From Halichoerus grypus (Eukaryota; Chordata; Mammalia; Carnivora; Phocidae): a stretch of 64,000 bases of DNA. The position numbers were made by a program, and so were the translations under genes. The first letter of the stretch is position 1. Each line of letters opens with the position of its first letter. The stretch spans positions 1-64,000 of the forward strand of contig NC_135723.1 in assembly GCF_964656455.1 (NCBI RefSeq). The letters are read 5' to 3'. The notes beneath the pieces are model-generated. The model searched no databases. It was given only the letters and a program-made list of their open reading frames with translations, and had not been told where the DNA came from. Positions 10,056 to 19,649 of the stretch are shown here, one piece after another.

Positions 10056-12748
10056 TGTGTGTGTGTGTGCGTGTAAGTGCGTGTGTGTCTGTGTGTGTGT
10101 GTAAAGAAGGGTCATGCGGGGTGGGGCCACCCTGAGCAGGAGCAGGCTGATGAGGGGTCAGATACCCAGTGGGCAGGTCATGTTCAAGGTCAAGGCTGGC
10201 TGGGTGGGATGGGGTGTGGGGGGCTGCGAGCTTCTGCCCAGGGTTTATCCCAAGAGCCCTGCAGGGATGGGTCACTGCATCCCGGGTGCAGGGCTGTGCA
10301 CACACAGGTCTACGTCTGATCTGGGAGCAGCAGGGGGACTGAGCAAGAGGACAGTGAGGATGGCCGGGCAGGGCTGTGATGGCTCCAGCCGACTATCCGT
10401 CCCTGTCTTGGCAGAAGGCCACGGATGACCTCCAGAGGCGGCTGGCGGACATGCCCTCCTCCCTGACAGAGGGCTTGACCCCACAGGCATCCCCAAAAAC
10501 AGGTGCTGGGGATTGCCGGGCAAAACCTCCACCACCACCCAGACCACTGTCCCAGGTGGTTGGTCACCGGACAGTGGTCCAGGAGCCGGAGCCCACGGAG
10601 GCCGAGCCCGAGGGTGAGAAGGCTGGGGCTGGGTGTTTGTGGTGTGTGGGGATGGGTCGGTGCTGGCCCCACAGGGAGGAGCTCCCAGAGGCTGGTGTGG
10701 GGCCAGGAGCAACGACTGGGCACAGAGCGCCCAGCGGGTGGACTGCAGTCGGGGAGACGTCCCGGGGAGGGCTCCTTCCTGGCTGTGGCTTCTCTGGGAG
10801 GCCCTGGGCTGGGTTCTGTCTCCGCAAAGGCCCACGGAGAGCAGGCACGGGGATGAGCTTTTCTCCTCTCACAGCTGCTCCACCACCTGAGGAGCTAGAG
10901 CCGGCTGCAGCTCCATCGGCAGCTCTGGAGGGAGGGGTGGAGCCTGCGACTTCAGCAGGAGACCAGGAGCCGGCAGGTGACCCGGCACCCGCCCACGGAG
11001 AGCTTGACGCGGACCAGGAAGAACTGGCACCTGCCCCTGACCCAGCTCCTGCTACTGTTCCTGCCCCTGCCCCAGCTCCTGCCCTGGATCCTGCCCCTGA
11101 CCCATCTCCTGCCCTGGATCCTGCCCCTGACCCAGCTCCTGCTCTGGATCCTGCCCCTGACCCAGCGCCTGCCCTGGATCCTGCCCCTGACCCTGCGCCT
11201 GCCCTGGATCCTGCCCCTGACCCAGCGCCTGCCCTGGATCCTGCCCCTGACGCAGCGCCTGCCCTGGATCCTGCCCCTGACCCAGCGCCTGCCATGGATC
11301 CTGCCCCTGACCCAGCGCCTGCCCTGGATCCTGCCCCTGACCCTGCGCCTGCCCTGGATCCTGCCCCTGACCCGGATCCTGCCCCTGACCCAGCGCCTGC
11401 CCTGGATCCTGCCCTTGACCCAGCGCCTGCCCTGGATCCTGCCCCTGACCCGGATCGTGCCCCTCACCCAGCTCCTGCCCTGGATCCTGCCCCTGACCCA
11501 GCTCCTGCTCTGGATCCTGCCCCTGACCCAGCGCCTGCCCTGGATCCTGCCCCTGACCCGGATCGTGCCCCTCACCCAGCTCCTGCCCTGGATCCTGCCC
11601 CTGACCCAGCTCCTGCTCTGGATCCTGCCCCTGACCCAGCGCCTGCCCTGGATCCTGCCCCTGACCCGGATCCTGCCCTGGATCCTGCCCCTGACCCGGA
11701 TCCTGCCCTGGATCCTGCCCCTGACCCAGCGCCTGCCCTGGATCCTGCCCCTGACCCGGATCCTGCCCCTGACCCAGCGCCTGCCCTGGATCCTGCCCCT
11801 GACCCAGCGCCTGCCCTGGATCCTGCCCCTGACCCGGATCGTGCCCCTCACCCAGCTCCTGCCCTGGATCCTGCCCCTGACCCAGCTCCTGCTCTGGATC
11901 CTGCCCCTGACCCAGCGCCTGCCCTGGATCCTGCCCCTGACCCGGATCCTGCCCTGGATCCTGCCCCTGACCCAGCGCCTGCCCTGGATCCTGCCCCTGA
12001 CCCAGCGCCTGCCCTGAATTCTGCCCCTGACCCAGCGCCTGCCCTGGATCCTGCCCCTGACCCGGATCCTGCCCTGGATCCTGCCCCTGACCCAGTGCCT
12101 GCCCTGGATCCTGCCCCTGACCCGGATCCTGCCCCTGACCCAGCTCCTGCCCTGGATCCTGCCCCTGACCCAGCTCCTGCCCTGGATCCTGCACCTGCCA
12201 CTGCTCAAAACCAGCTCCTGCCCCTCCTCCTACCCCTTCCCCTGCCAGAGCCACTGCCCCTTCCCCTGCCCCTGCCTGAGCTCCTGTCCCTGCCCCTGCC
12301 AGACTCGCTGACCCTTCCCCTGCCCCTTCCTGGGCTCCTGTTCTTGTCCCTGCCCCTGCTCCTGCCCAGAACCCTACCCCTGCCAGAGCCACTGCCCCTT
12401 CCCCTGCCCCTGCCTGAGCTCCTGTCCCTGCCCCTGCCAGACCCGCTGCCCCTTCCCCTGCCCCTTCCTGGGCTCCTGTTCTTGTCCCTGCCCCTTCCCC
12501 TGCCCCTGCCAGACCCGCTGCCCCTTCCCCTGCCCCTGCCTGAGCTCCTGTCCCTGCTCCTTTTCCTGCTCCTGCTTCTGCCCCTTCCCCTGCCAGACCC
12601 GCTGCCCCTTCCCCTGCCCCTGCCTGACCTCCTGTTCCTGCTCCTTTTCCTGCTCCTGCTTCTCCCCCTTCCCCTGCCAGACCCGCTGCCCCTTCCCCCG
12701 CGCCTGCCGGAGCTCCTGTTCCTGCTCCTTACCCAGGTCCTGCCCTGA
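9757..12748 (+). CDS. Candidate three-exon Pro/Ala-rich gene, RALGDS-like (copy 1)
   Basis: Proposed coding exons are 9,757-9,891, 10,415-10,613 and 10,875-12,748. All introns are GT-AG (donors GTGACA and GTGAGA; acceptors TTGGCAG and CTCACAG), and phases 0 and 1 join in frame to give 735 residues. The start ATG has A at -3. Exon 1 encodes a Cys/basic-rich head (MFGCCFPKSRG, later LWPFGRKDRK), exon 2 ends EPTEAEPE, and exon 3 opens APPPEELEPAAAP, runs into more than 30 copies of PALDPAPDPA (about residues 182-553), then a Leu/Pro-rich tail. From memory, Ral-GDS proteins have a Pro/Ala/Glu linker after an EAEPEA motif and an ABO-neighbouring locus, which suggests a RALGDS-like relative; no RasGEF or Ras-association domain is visible in the window. 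The Leu/Pro tail is in a different frame from the end of copy 2, so a frameshift within the repeat is likely. A real but truncated gene and a pseudogene both remain possible. Confidence 0.5.
9968..10104 (+). repeat. (TG)n microsatellite in intron 1 of the candidate gene
   Basis: About 140 bp of TG with TCTG interruptions. In copy 2 the equivalent tract (49,507-49,543) is only about 37 bp, making it a major length difference between paralogues. Confidence 0.95.
11086..12200 (+). repeat. Coding minisatellite, 30-bp unit (PALDPAPDPA)
   Basis: The unit CTGCCCTGGATCCTGCCCCT plus GACCCAGCGC recurs more than 30 times, with 18-bp short forms (CCGGATCCTGCCCCTGAC) and GATCGTGCCCCTCAC variants that themselves recur as larger blocks (near 11,451, 11,559 and 11,836). 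Unit lengths of 30 and 18 bp keep the frame. Copy 2 has at most a trace of this array, so the expansion happened in copy 1 or was lost from copy 2. Confidence 0.95.
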
Positions 12749-12890
12749 ATCCTGCACCTGCCACTACTGCTGATCCTGTCCCTCCCCTTGCCCCTGCCCC
12801 TGCCCCTGCCCCTGCTCTTACACCTGTCCCTGCTCCTGTCCCTGCCCCTATCCTAACCCCTGCCCCTACTCCTGCTCCTGCTCCTGCGGG
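12206..12890 (+). repeat. C/T-rich low-complexity tract (CCCCTGCC variants)
   Basis: CCCCTTCCCCTGCCCCTGCC-type sequence with a block of roughly 120-130 bp repeated several times (GAGCTCCTGTCCCTGCCCCT and similar). It encodes Leu/Pro in the exon-3 frame up to the stop at 12,746-12,748, and Pro/Ala in a neighbouring frame. Confidence 0.85.
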
Positions 12891-13078
12891 GCTCCCAGAG
12901 CCACATCCAGAGCCCACAGCCCTGCGGGGAGAGCTCCCTGTACAATTACCCTTAGTTCCATCGCTGGACCCCGGCCCCGCCAGATTGTTTCATCCCCTCC
13001 CCCTATGTTCTTTCTCTCTGGTTCATATTAACTGCTATTTTATCTTTTCATATTCTGTATACTGTTTAGGATTTGTTT

Positions 13079-13105
13079 GAAATAAAATTACTTGTTTTCA
13101 ATTCA
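13079..13105 (+). promoter_or_regulatory. Polyadenylation signal of the candidate gene, copy 1
   Basis: GAAATAAAATTACTTGTTTT gives an AATAAA hexamer about 330 bp after the exon-3 stop, conserved in copy 2 at 50,994-51,015. It is the natural end of the transcript if the gene is real. Confidence 0.5.
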
Positions 13106-13330
13106 ACACATCATGAGCATTAAGTACATTCCCAACGATGTGCCACCACACCCCAGAACATTGCTGCGGAATATCTCATGTCCCAAAGGAGTCCCCGAAC
13201 CAGAAGCCCCCCCTGCCCATTTCTCCCCCAGCCCAGACCCTGGAAACCCCTAAGCTGCTTTCTCTCCCTGTTCCTTTCCCTGTTCTGGATGTTTCTGTAA
13301 GTGGAATCATGCAATAGGTGCCTTTGTGTC
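13106..13330 (+). mobile_element. Old L1 3' fragment
   Basis: ATTAAGTACATTCCCAACGA..., CCCATTTCTCCCCCAGCCC and GTAAGTGGAATCATGCAATA are landmarks of an ancient mammalian L1 3' end, recalled from memory. Paired with 51,022-51,244 in copy 2. Confidence 0.6.
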
Positions 13331-13862
13331 TGCCCACCTACTTTCACAGGGGATTCGTTTTCTTCTGTGTTTCTTTGTCACAAATTTCCCTTATTCGATA
13401 TTGAAATCCCCGATGGATCACACATCAGATGTAATCATAGAGGCCACTTTAGGAATTATGGGCACAATCTCGGGGCCGAGACCCCTGTTCCTGCTGGGAC
13501 ACCACAGCCTGACCCCAGACAGGAAACGGCTAGTTCCTCCTGTGGCCCACACAGAAACCGGGGAGATGCAGAAAGCTGGAAGACACACCACAATGGGCAA
13601 AAGCATTGCTCACGACCCAAGGCCAGAGAAAGGTTTCCCCTGACTCTGGTCCAAATCATGCTCCAAGTCACAGGGTTCCACAGGGACAGAGATCAAACAC
13701 ATGCAAGTCCAAGGGGAGGACAGGCACGGGGGGAGTCAGAGATGTGGGAGCTCCCAGGGAAGGACTCCGGCAAAGGAAACCCTATGGAGGCAGCGCTGGT
13801 CACCCTCAGACTGGCAGGTGTCTGGTCTGGGAAGAACGTGAGGAAGCGGAGGTCCAATGCAG

Positions 13863-14090
13863 GTCCCCTGGAGGAAACGGTGACGGGCACCCCTGTCTGG
13901 GAGAACAGTGAGCAGCACCCATCCCAAGCCACAGGGCACCCATCACCCGGTATGCTCAGCCTCGGACTCACCCCCGGAAACTCTGGCTCGGTTTTTCACA
14001 CATGTATTTTCAGGAGTGTTCAGCACAGCAGTGCTGCAGAGAGCAGGGAATGGAACAACGCTAATGCCCAAGGAGATGGATGGGATCCAT
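13863..14090 (-). repeat. Inverted-repeat arm, right (copy 1)
   Basis: Reverse complement of 4,020-4,246: GAACAGTGAGCAGCACCCAT, then GAATGGAACAACGCTAATGC. It differs from the left arm by scattered substitutions, more than the right arm of copy 2 does near its outer end (GGAGGAAACGG here, GGAGAGAAGGG in copy 2 and in the left arms). Confidence 0.92.
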
Positions 14091-14389
14091 GGTCCCAGTC
14101 CTCATGACAGAATACCTCGTAGCTACTGTCATGTTGTCATTCAGGGCACAGAATCCGGGAAGCCCCTCCTGAGACCCCCTCCTGCCACCCTGTTCCTGGA
14201 AACATTGAGAATTGTTTGACGAGGAGGTGGAGAGGATCCAGGATGACAGCGGGTCCCAGGAGAAGGAAGGTCAGCACTGGGAGGACACTTGGACGTGCCC
14301 TGAGCCACCATCCAGGGCCCGGGCTGTGATGCCCTCAGACCTCACCCCAAATAATGGCTCCTGAGCTATGGATCCAGCATCTCTGCTTT

Positions 14390-14662
14390 CACTCCCTCCC
14401 TCCCTACGTCATTTATTCACTCCCTCGTTCATTCACCCCTCTCTCTCCTTCCCCTCCACCCCTCCCTTCCCTCCCCCACTCCCTCCCTCCCTGCCTCCCT
14501 GCCTCCCCTCTACCCCTCCCATCCTCTCTTTCCTCCTCCCTCTCTCCCCTCCCTCTCCCCATCTTGCCTCCCTCCCATCCTCCCTTCCCTCCTCCCTCTC
14601 TCCCCTCCTTCTCTCCCATCATCCCTCCCTCTCTCTTTCCCTCACTCCCATCCTCCCTCATT
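14390..14662 (+). repeat. Pyrimidine-rich tract (CCCTCC)n
   Basis: About 270 bp with nearly all C and T on +, built from CTCCCTCC and CTCTCTCC runs. In copy 2 the tract is much shorter (52,288-52,392). Open frames through it (Pro/Ser/Leu) are compositional. Confidence 0.93.
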
Positions 14663-15722
14663 CAGCACAGGATCTGGGGTCCCTGCTGTGTACTGAGCAC
14701 TGGGGCTTCATCAGTGAGCACCCCCCAACCCACATGCTCACGTCCACTGTGGGAGGTGACGGGGGCAGTCCTCAGGGCTAGCACTGGTGATGAGCACCAG
14801 GAATCTGCTCCTGGAAACAGAGGCCAGTTGCACAAAGAAAAGAATGGAGAAACCCATGCTTAGCACTTCCTCTAGAAAAATCTAGTCCTGAAAAGTGACG
14901 AAAGGGAAATCTATCCTAGACTTCATGCAATGTGAGTTCTAATGGCAGGGACGCACTGAATCCTAGAACCAACAAAGAGGAAATCATCCAGGGTCCACTG
15001 GGGGGTTGTGACACAACTTTTCTGAACAAATGACAGCATTTCAGCCACCATCTCCAAGGCCTCCGAGTTTTCCCAAGGGTCTCTGTGATCCTTTGATCCC
15101 TCCATCGACCTCCTTGGAAAGCTCTGTCCTGTCCTCTTCCTTGTCTCCTGCCTCTTCTGGGACCCTTCCATGGCTTCCCCCTCCCCCCCACCCCGCCAGG
15201 GCCGCCCTCACCAGGATTCCCCATGCCCCGTGGCTGGGCGCCCGCATCCCACACTGGACCCCATGAGCCCAGTCCCTTGTGGAAGGCCTGTGCGCTCCCT
15301 CTGGGGTCACTTGGCATCTCCCCTGGCAGCGGCCTGCATCTTCCTGTGCTGGGTCTCCTCTGAGCAGTCTGTGAGGCCGGCCTGTGCCCACGTCACGGGC
15401 ATGGAAGCGCAAGTCCAGAAGGTCCAGATGACCTGCTCCCAGTCTCAGCATGTGGAGCCTGGGCAGAGAGTGGTCCCTGAGTGGAGGAGGACTTGGGCCC
15501 AGGGAGCCTGAGGGAGGACGTGGCACAGTGAGCCCACAGGAGGAGAGTGAGCAATGTGGGGGCCTGGTGCTCAGACCTGCTGGGAGACCACGTCGCACTG
15601 GCTCTGTCCCCAGGGCTGGAGGTTGGCAGGGTATCCACCCTCCCAGGCTGCAGGCTGGCAGGGACTGGCAGGGGAGGAGGCAACTGGTGCAGGAGAGAGC
15701 CCTCTGCAGAGAGGAGGGGGCA
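14663..15722. other. Diverged end of the segmental duplication, no gene recognised
   Basis: Paired with 52,393-53,430, but with dense substitutions and small indels compared with the first 13 kb. Open frames up to 185 codons exist on the minus strand but are not preserved in length or sequence between the copies. Confidence 0.55.
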
Positions 15723-17242
15723 GTCTAAGGTCTTGAAAATGTTCTCCTCATGTTCTCTGCTGGAGAGGTTCTTGAAAAATCTCTGGTTTCTAGGGAAAAA
15801 TCATCCGGAATTGACTTTGGTTGGCACAGCCGTGCTGGGAAAAGGATGGAGCTTCCCCAAAATACGAAAGATAGAACTCCTGTATGATCCCACTGTCAGG
15901 TAGACCTTTTCAGGAAATGAAGTCGGTTTCTCGAAGGAAGATCTGCACTCTCCCACCCAATCTCCCTGAGGAGGGGCGGCCACCCTTAGCAACCCTCCCC
16001 TTGAGGCAGCTGCCTCCCTGGACACGGGGCTAGCCCAGGGCTGGAAGGTCTCCACAGCAGCACATCCAATGTCCTGGATACCAGGAGACAGAGTACAGCA
16101 CCAGGCCAGTGAGGGTCAGGACACACGACCCCAAATATGGCACCTTGGCAAATTAAATAGAGAAGCTAAAAGAACTTTTGCAGAGAGCAGAAGCGAGAAG
16201 TTCTCTCTGACCCCCGGTCATCAGCCCTTCTTCCCTGAAGCAGGTCAGAATACTCCCATGTGGAACTTTCTCTCCCCGGACCACAGGGATGACGTGCTTA
16301 TCACCAGAGTCAAGGAATTGAGGACCACGGTGTCTATACGAACACACCTGGTGAAACTAACCCTTATCTTCCTAGTTCCTTCTTTACCGTTGACGAGCCC
16401 TAGTCCAAACCCCTGCGTCTGTCAATTCTTCACACACTTATTGCTTCTTTGTCTAAAAGGTGCAAGAGCTGTCTGCTCCAGTCACCTCTGCTGGCCTTCA
16501 TGGTCTTGTGAGGCTCCCACCAAAACAATCAATCCATTTTGCTTGCTTTTCTCCTGTTCATCTGTCTTTGTCAATTTCCAGACTCAGCCAGGGACCTTAA
16601 GAGGGTGGAGGAAAACTTTCTCCTCTCTTGCAGCACTGTGGGGCAGGGGGTGGGGAGTCAGGAAAACCCATCCCATCTTCCTGGCTTTGGTGAAAACCGA
16701 CCTCTGCTGGGAAGCAGCACAGGACTGTGCATGGCTGGGGGAGCCAGAGAGAGGCCCGTGGAACATGTAGGAGCTACCTGGCCCCCAGCCGGGGGACTTG
16801 GCCCCAGTGACAAGTCCAAGGTGTGATTATGAATATTAGAATGGAAGCATCCTGAACATCAGACCTTCCCCACGCCAGGCTTGATGATTGCTGCTCGTTG
16901 GAGTTGCTACTGTTGGCTTCGTGACTTTTCTGAACTCCCTTTTGTCAAGTCTGTATTCTTTGCTGTGTGTGGCTACTGAATCCCTGTGCTGTTAACTCAG
17001 TGGTCAGCCAGTAGCTGGGCGGAGAGGTCACCCCTGTTTCCGAGCTATGGGCTACAGATCGGAGGTCCCCGCAACCCCCTCTTCAGGTTGGAATCATCTG
17101 CTCCAGTGGCTCATGGAACTCAGAGAAACATGTTACTTCCTAGATGACCAATTCATTGAAAGGACAGAACTCAGGGCCAGGCAGCTGGAAGCGATGAGCA
17201 GGGCAAGGTGTGTAGAAGAAGCTCGGAGCTTCCCTGCTCTCT
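15723..17242. mobile_element. Copy-1-specific segment with LTR-like sequence
   Basis: This segment lies between the two paired blocks and has no partner in copy 2. Around 16,105-16,480 it looks like a retroviral-type long terminal repeat (GAGGGTCAGGACACACGACC, CCAAATATGGCACCTTGGCA, later TTTGTCTAAAAGGTGCAAGA), a resemblance from memory. No gag, pol or env coding sequence is present. At 17,041-17,240 there is another interspersed-repeat-like stretch (GGCTCATGGAACTCAGAGAA) that I cannot classify. Confidence 0.4.
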
Positions 17243-18462
17243 GAAAGAGGGTCACTGTCACATGCTGGCAGCAGGACCCCCAAATTTGGGCTGGGTACAT
17301 GTGCACCTTCTTCCAGGGGGCAGGCCCTGGGCTGCTTTAAGCAACTGCCACTCTCCTGGTCTGTCCTGAGTGAGTCTGCTGGCAGGATCTCCCTAACTTC
17401 TGCTCCTAGAGATGGGGGCCATCAGCACCCCATCGTAAAAAGGGGAGCCTGAGTCTTCAGAGGCTGGAAACTTCCCCCACAGTCAGCATGCTGGAGCCAG
17501 GAACACTCCTCCTGTGCTGAGCTCCCGGGCAAACCATACAGGTGCCCTCCCCTGGCCCACCCTCTGCAGGTCCTGTCCCCACCTGCCAGGAGTTAAGCAC
17601 TTTTGGCTACAGCCCTTCTTTCGATGCCCTACAGACTGGGTAGAACAAGCAGGGCTGTCCACCTGCCCCACTTTGCTTTCAGTGGGCTGTTGCTGGCCCC
17701 CACAGAGCTGTCTCCACCCCCGTAGGGTCCTCCGTTGAAGGCTACTCGGCATCTTGCTGACAAGGTCCTCAGTAAACCACTGGTATTCCTAGGAGGGGGC
17801 ACCCTTGAACTGCCCCAGATCAGGAATCAGGTCCACTATGTGGGCATGGAAGGGGACAGAGGATCTCTGGAAGAAGAGGGCGCTTGCCTTGAATCCAAGA
17901 GTAGAAGCTTCTGGGTCCAAGTCGACATCTCCCCACACCCAAGATGTTGAAAGTCTTGTCCAACTGCCTCATATGGCTGGTCCCCTTTTGAGGGGGCTAC
18001 CCGCTCCCCACTGTGGGGACAGTAGCTCGGCTATTGTCAGGTAGGTGTGATGAGCCTCTCTGAGACTGATTATTTTGCACACTACTTCCCTGTTCCTACC
18101 TCATAACTGTCAGGTTAGGAAGTAGCTCACACGGAGTAGGAGGACATCCACTTAATAGAGGACAAGCGAACATACCCAGCTGACAGGATTCAGGTCACCA
18201 GGGGAGAAGTCCAAGCCCAGCCAATGGGAGAACAAGCCAGACATAAAGCAGGGGGAGAAAAGAGTGCACTGGGCAGAGGGCACAACACATGCCCATGTGG
18301 CACAACACACTCTTTGGTGATCCAGAAGTGGAGGGGGGCAAGAGAGAGAGCAGAGGCTGGAGAGAAGGGAAGTTGGGGAGCAGACCACTGAGAGGCTCAG
18401 AGGTTATGTTCTGAAAATATCACTCTGGTTATCAGAGGAGAATGGGCTTTCAAGAGCACAGG
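17243..18462 (+). repeat. Second paired block, copy 1
   Basis: Matches 58,760-60,228 in direct orientation. Landmarks are GGCCATCAGCACCCCATC, CAAACC...CAGGTGCCCTCCCC and GCCAATGGGAGAACAAGCCA. It is clearly more diverged than the main duplication. In copy 2 its left end adjoins the broken ABO-like exon; here the match starts exactly where that exon would be and the exon itself is missing. Confidence 0.9.
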
Positions 18463-18668
18463 ATAAGGAAACCCTAACCCTGACCCTAACCAAACACTAA
18501 CCCAACCATAACCCTAACCTCTTAAACTTAACCCCTAACCCTACCTCTAACCCCAACGCTAACCCTACCCCTAACCCTTAACCCTACCCCTAACCCTAAC
18601 ACTAACCCCTAACCCCCTCGCCCTAACCCCTAAGCCCTAGCCCAAACCCCCTAACCCTCTAGCCAGAA
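18463..18668 (+). repeat. Interstitial telomere-like array, third site
   Basis: Opens with AGGATAAGGAAACCCTAACC, the same lead as at 5,097, then decays into CCCTAACC and CCCCTAACC variants. It ends the paired block 17,243-18,668 and is followed directly by L1. Confidence 0.95.
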
Positions 18669-18689
18669 CCCCCTCACCTTGACTCACCT

Positions 18690-19648
18690 GTGAAGATCTC
18701 CACCCTTCTGTCCGATCACATCTTCCAGGCTTCAAGACCTTAACCCAATCTCAGATATTCACATGGGTGAAAACATGGACAGACATTTCTCCAAGGATGA
18801 CATACAATTGACTAACAGACGCTTGGATAATGCTCCATATCACTTGCCTTCAGGGAAATACAAATCTAAACCACGATACGGTACCCCAACATGCCAGGCG
18901 GAATGGCTAAAATGAACAACACAGAAAACAACAAATGTTGGTGGGGATGGGGATGAAGGGGAACCCTCTTACACTATTACTGCGAATGCAAACTCGTACA
19001 GCCACTCTGGAAAACAATATGGAGGTTCCTCAAGAAATTAAACATAGAGCTACCCTATGACCCACCAATTGGACTACTGGGTATTTCCCCAAAAGGATAC
19101 ATATATACAATGAAAAGAAGGGACACCTGCACCACAATGTTCACAGCAGCAAGGTCCACTATATTAAACTGTGGAAGAGCCCAGATGTCCACGGACAGAT
19201 GAATGCATAAGAAGATGTATTACATATATACAATGGAGTATTATTCAACCATCAGAAAGGATGAATACTTACCATCACATCGACCTGCATACAACTACAT
19301 GGTATTATGCTCAGTGAACTAAATCTATCAGAGAAACACAATTGTCATATGGTTTCACTGAGGAAATAAAAGAAACAGCACAGAGGACCTTATTAAAAGG
19401 GAGGGATAACTCAATGGGAAATCATCAGAGAAGAAGAGAAACCATGAGAGACTCTTAACTATAGCAACAAAAGGAAGGTTCATTGAGGGGAGGTGGATGG
19501 AAGGGCTGGGTGATGGGCATGAAGGAGGGCACGTGAGGCAATGACCAATAGGTGTTATACACAACTGATAACATATTGAACACTACATCTGAAACTACTG
19601 ATGTCCTGTACCTTGGCTCATTGAATTTAAATTAAAAAAAAAAAAAAA
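18690..19648 (+). mobile_element. Truncated L1 3' end
   Basis: From ORF2 C-terminal sequence (GACAGACATTTCTCCAAGGA, CCACTCTGGAAAACAATATG, GAGTATTATTCAACCATC) through the 3' UTR (AACCATGAGAGACTCTTAAC) to a poly-A run at 19,633-19,648. Many stops. It begins immediately after the telomere-like array. Confidence 0.92.
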
Positions 19649-19649
19649 A

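Larger units (their letters stand above)
1..15722 (+). repeat. Segmental duplication, copy 1
   Basis: This block is repeated in direct orientation at 39,378-53,430. Position 1 pairs with 39,378, and the pairing continues through the 97-bp minisatellite, L1, telomere-like array, candidate Pro/Ala-rich gene and pyrimidine tract to 15,722, where homology stops abruptly after a GGGGGCAG. In the first 1.08 kb I count five substitutions between copies, so that part is very similar; from about 13.6 kb onward mismatches are much denser. Length differences sit in simple repeats: AAT tract (+6 in copy 2), telomere-like array (+144 in copy 2), TG tract (about -100 in copy 2), and the 30-bp exon minisatellite (about -1.5 kb in copy 2). 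The block touches the window edge, so its left end is not known. Confidence 0.97.

Noticed and set aside
10952..12392. Long minus-strand open frames (418 and 446 codons) opposite the Pro/Ala exon
   Set aside because: They are the antisense reading of a repeat whose units are multiples of three, which leaves every frame open; the proteins are pure Arg/Gly/Gln/Trp repeats with no splice or start context.
16069..16770. 233-codon plus-strand frame in the LTR-like segment
   Set aside because: No similarity to retroviral or cellular proteins that I recognise; it spans what looks like LTR sequence.
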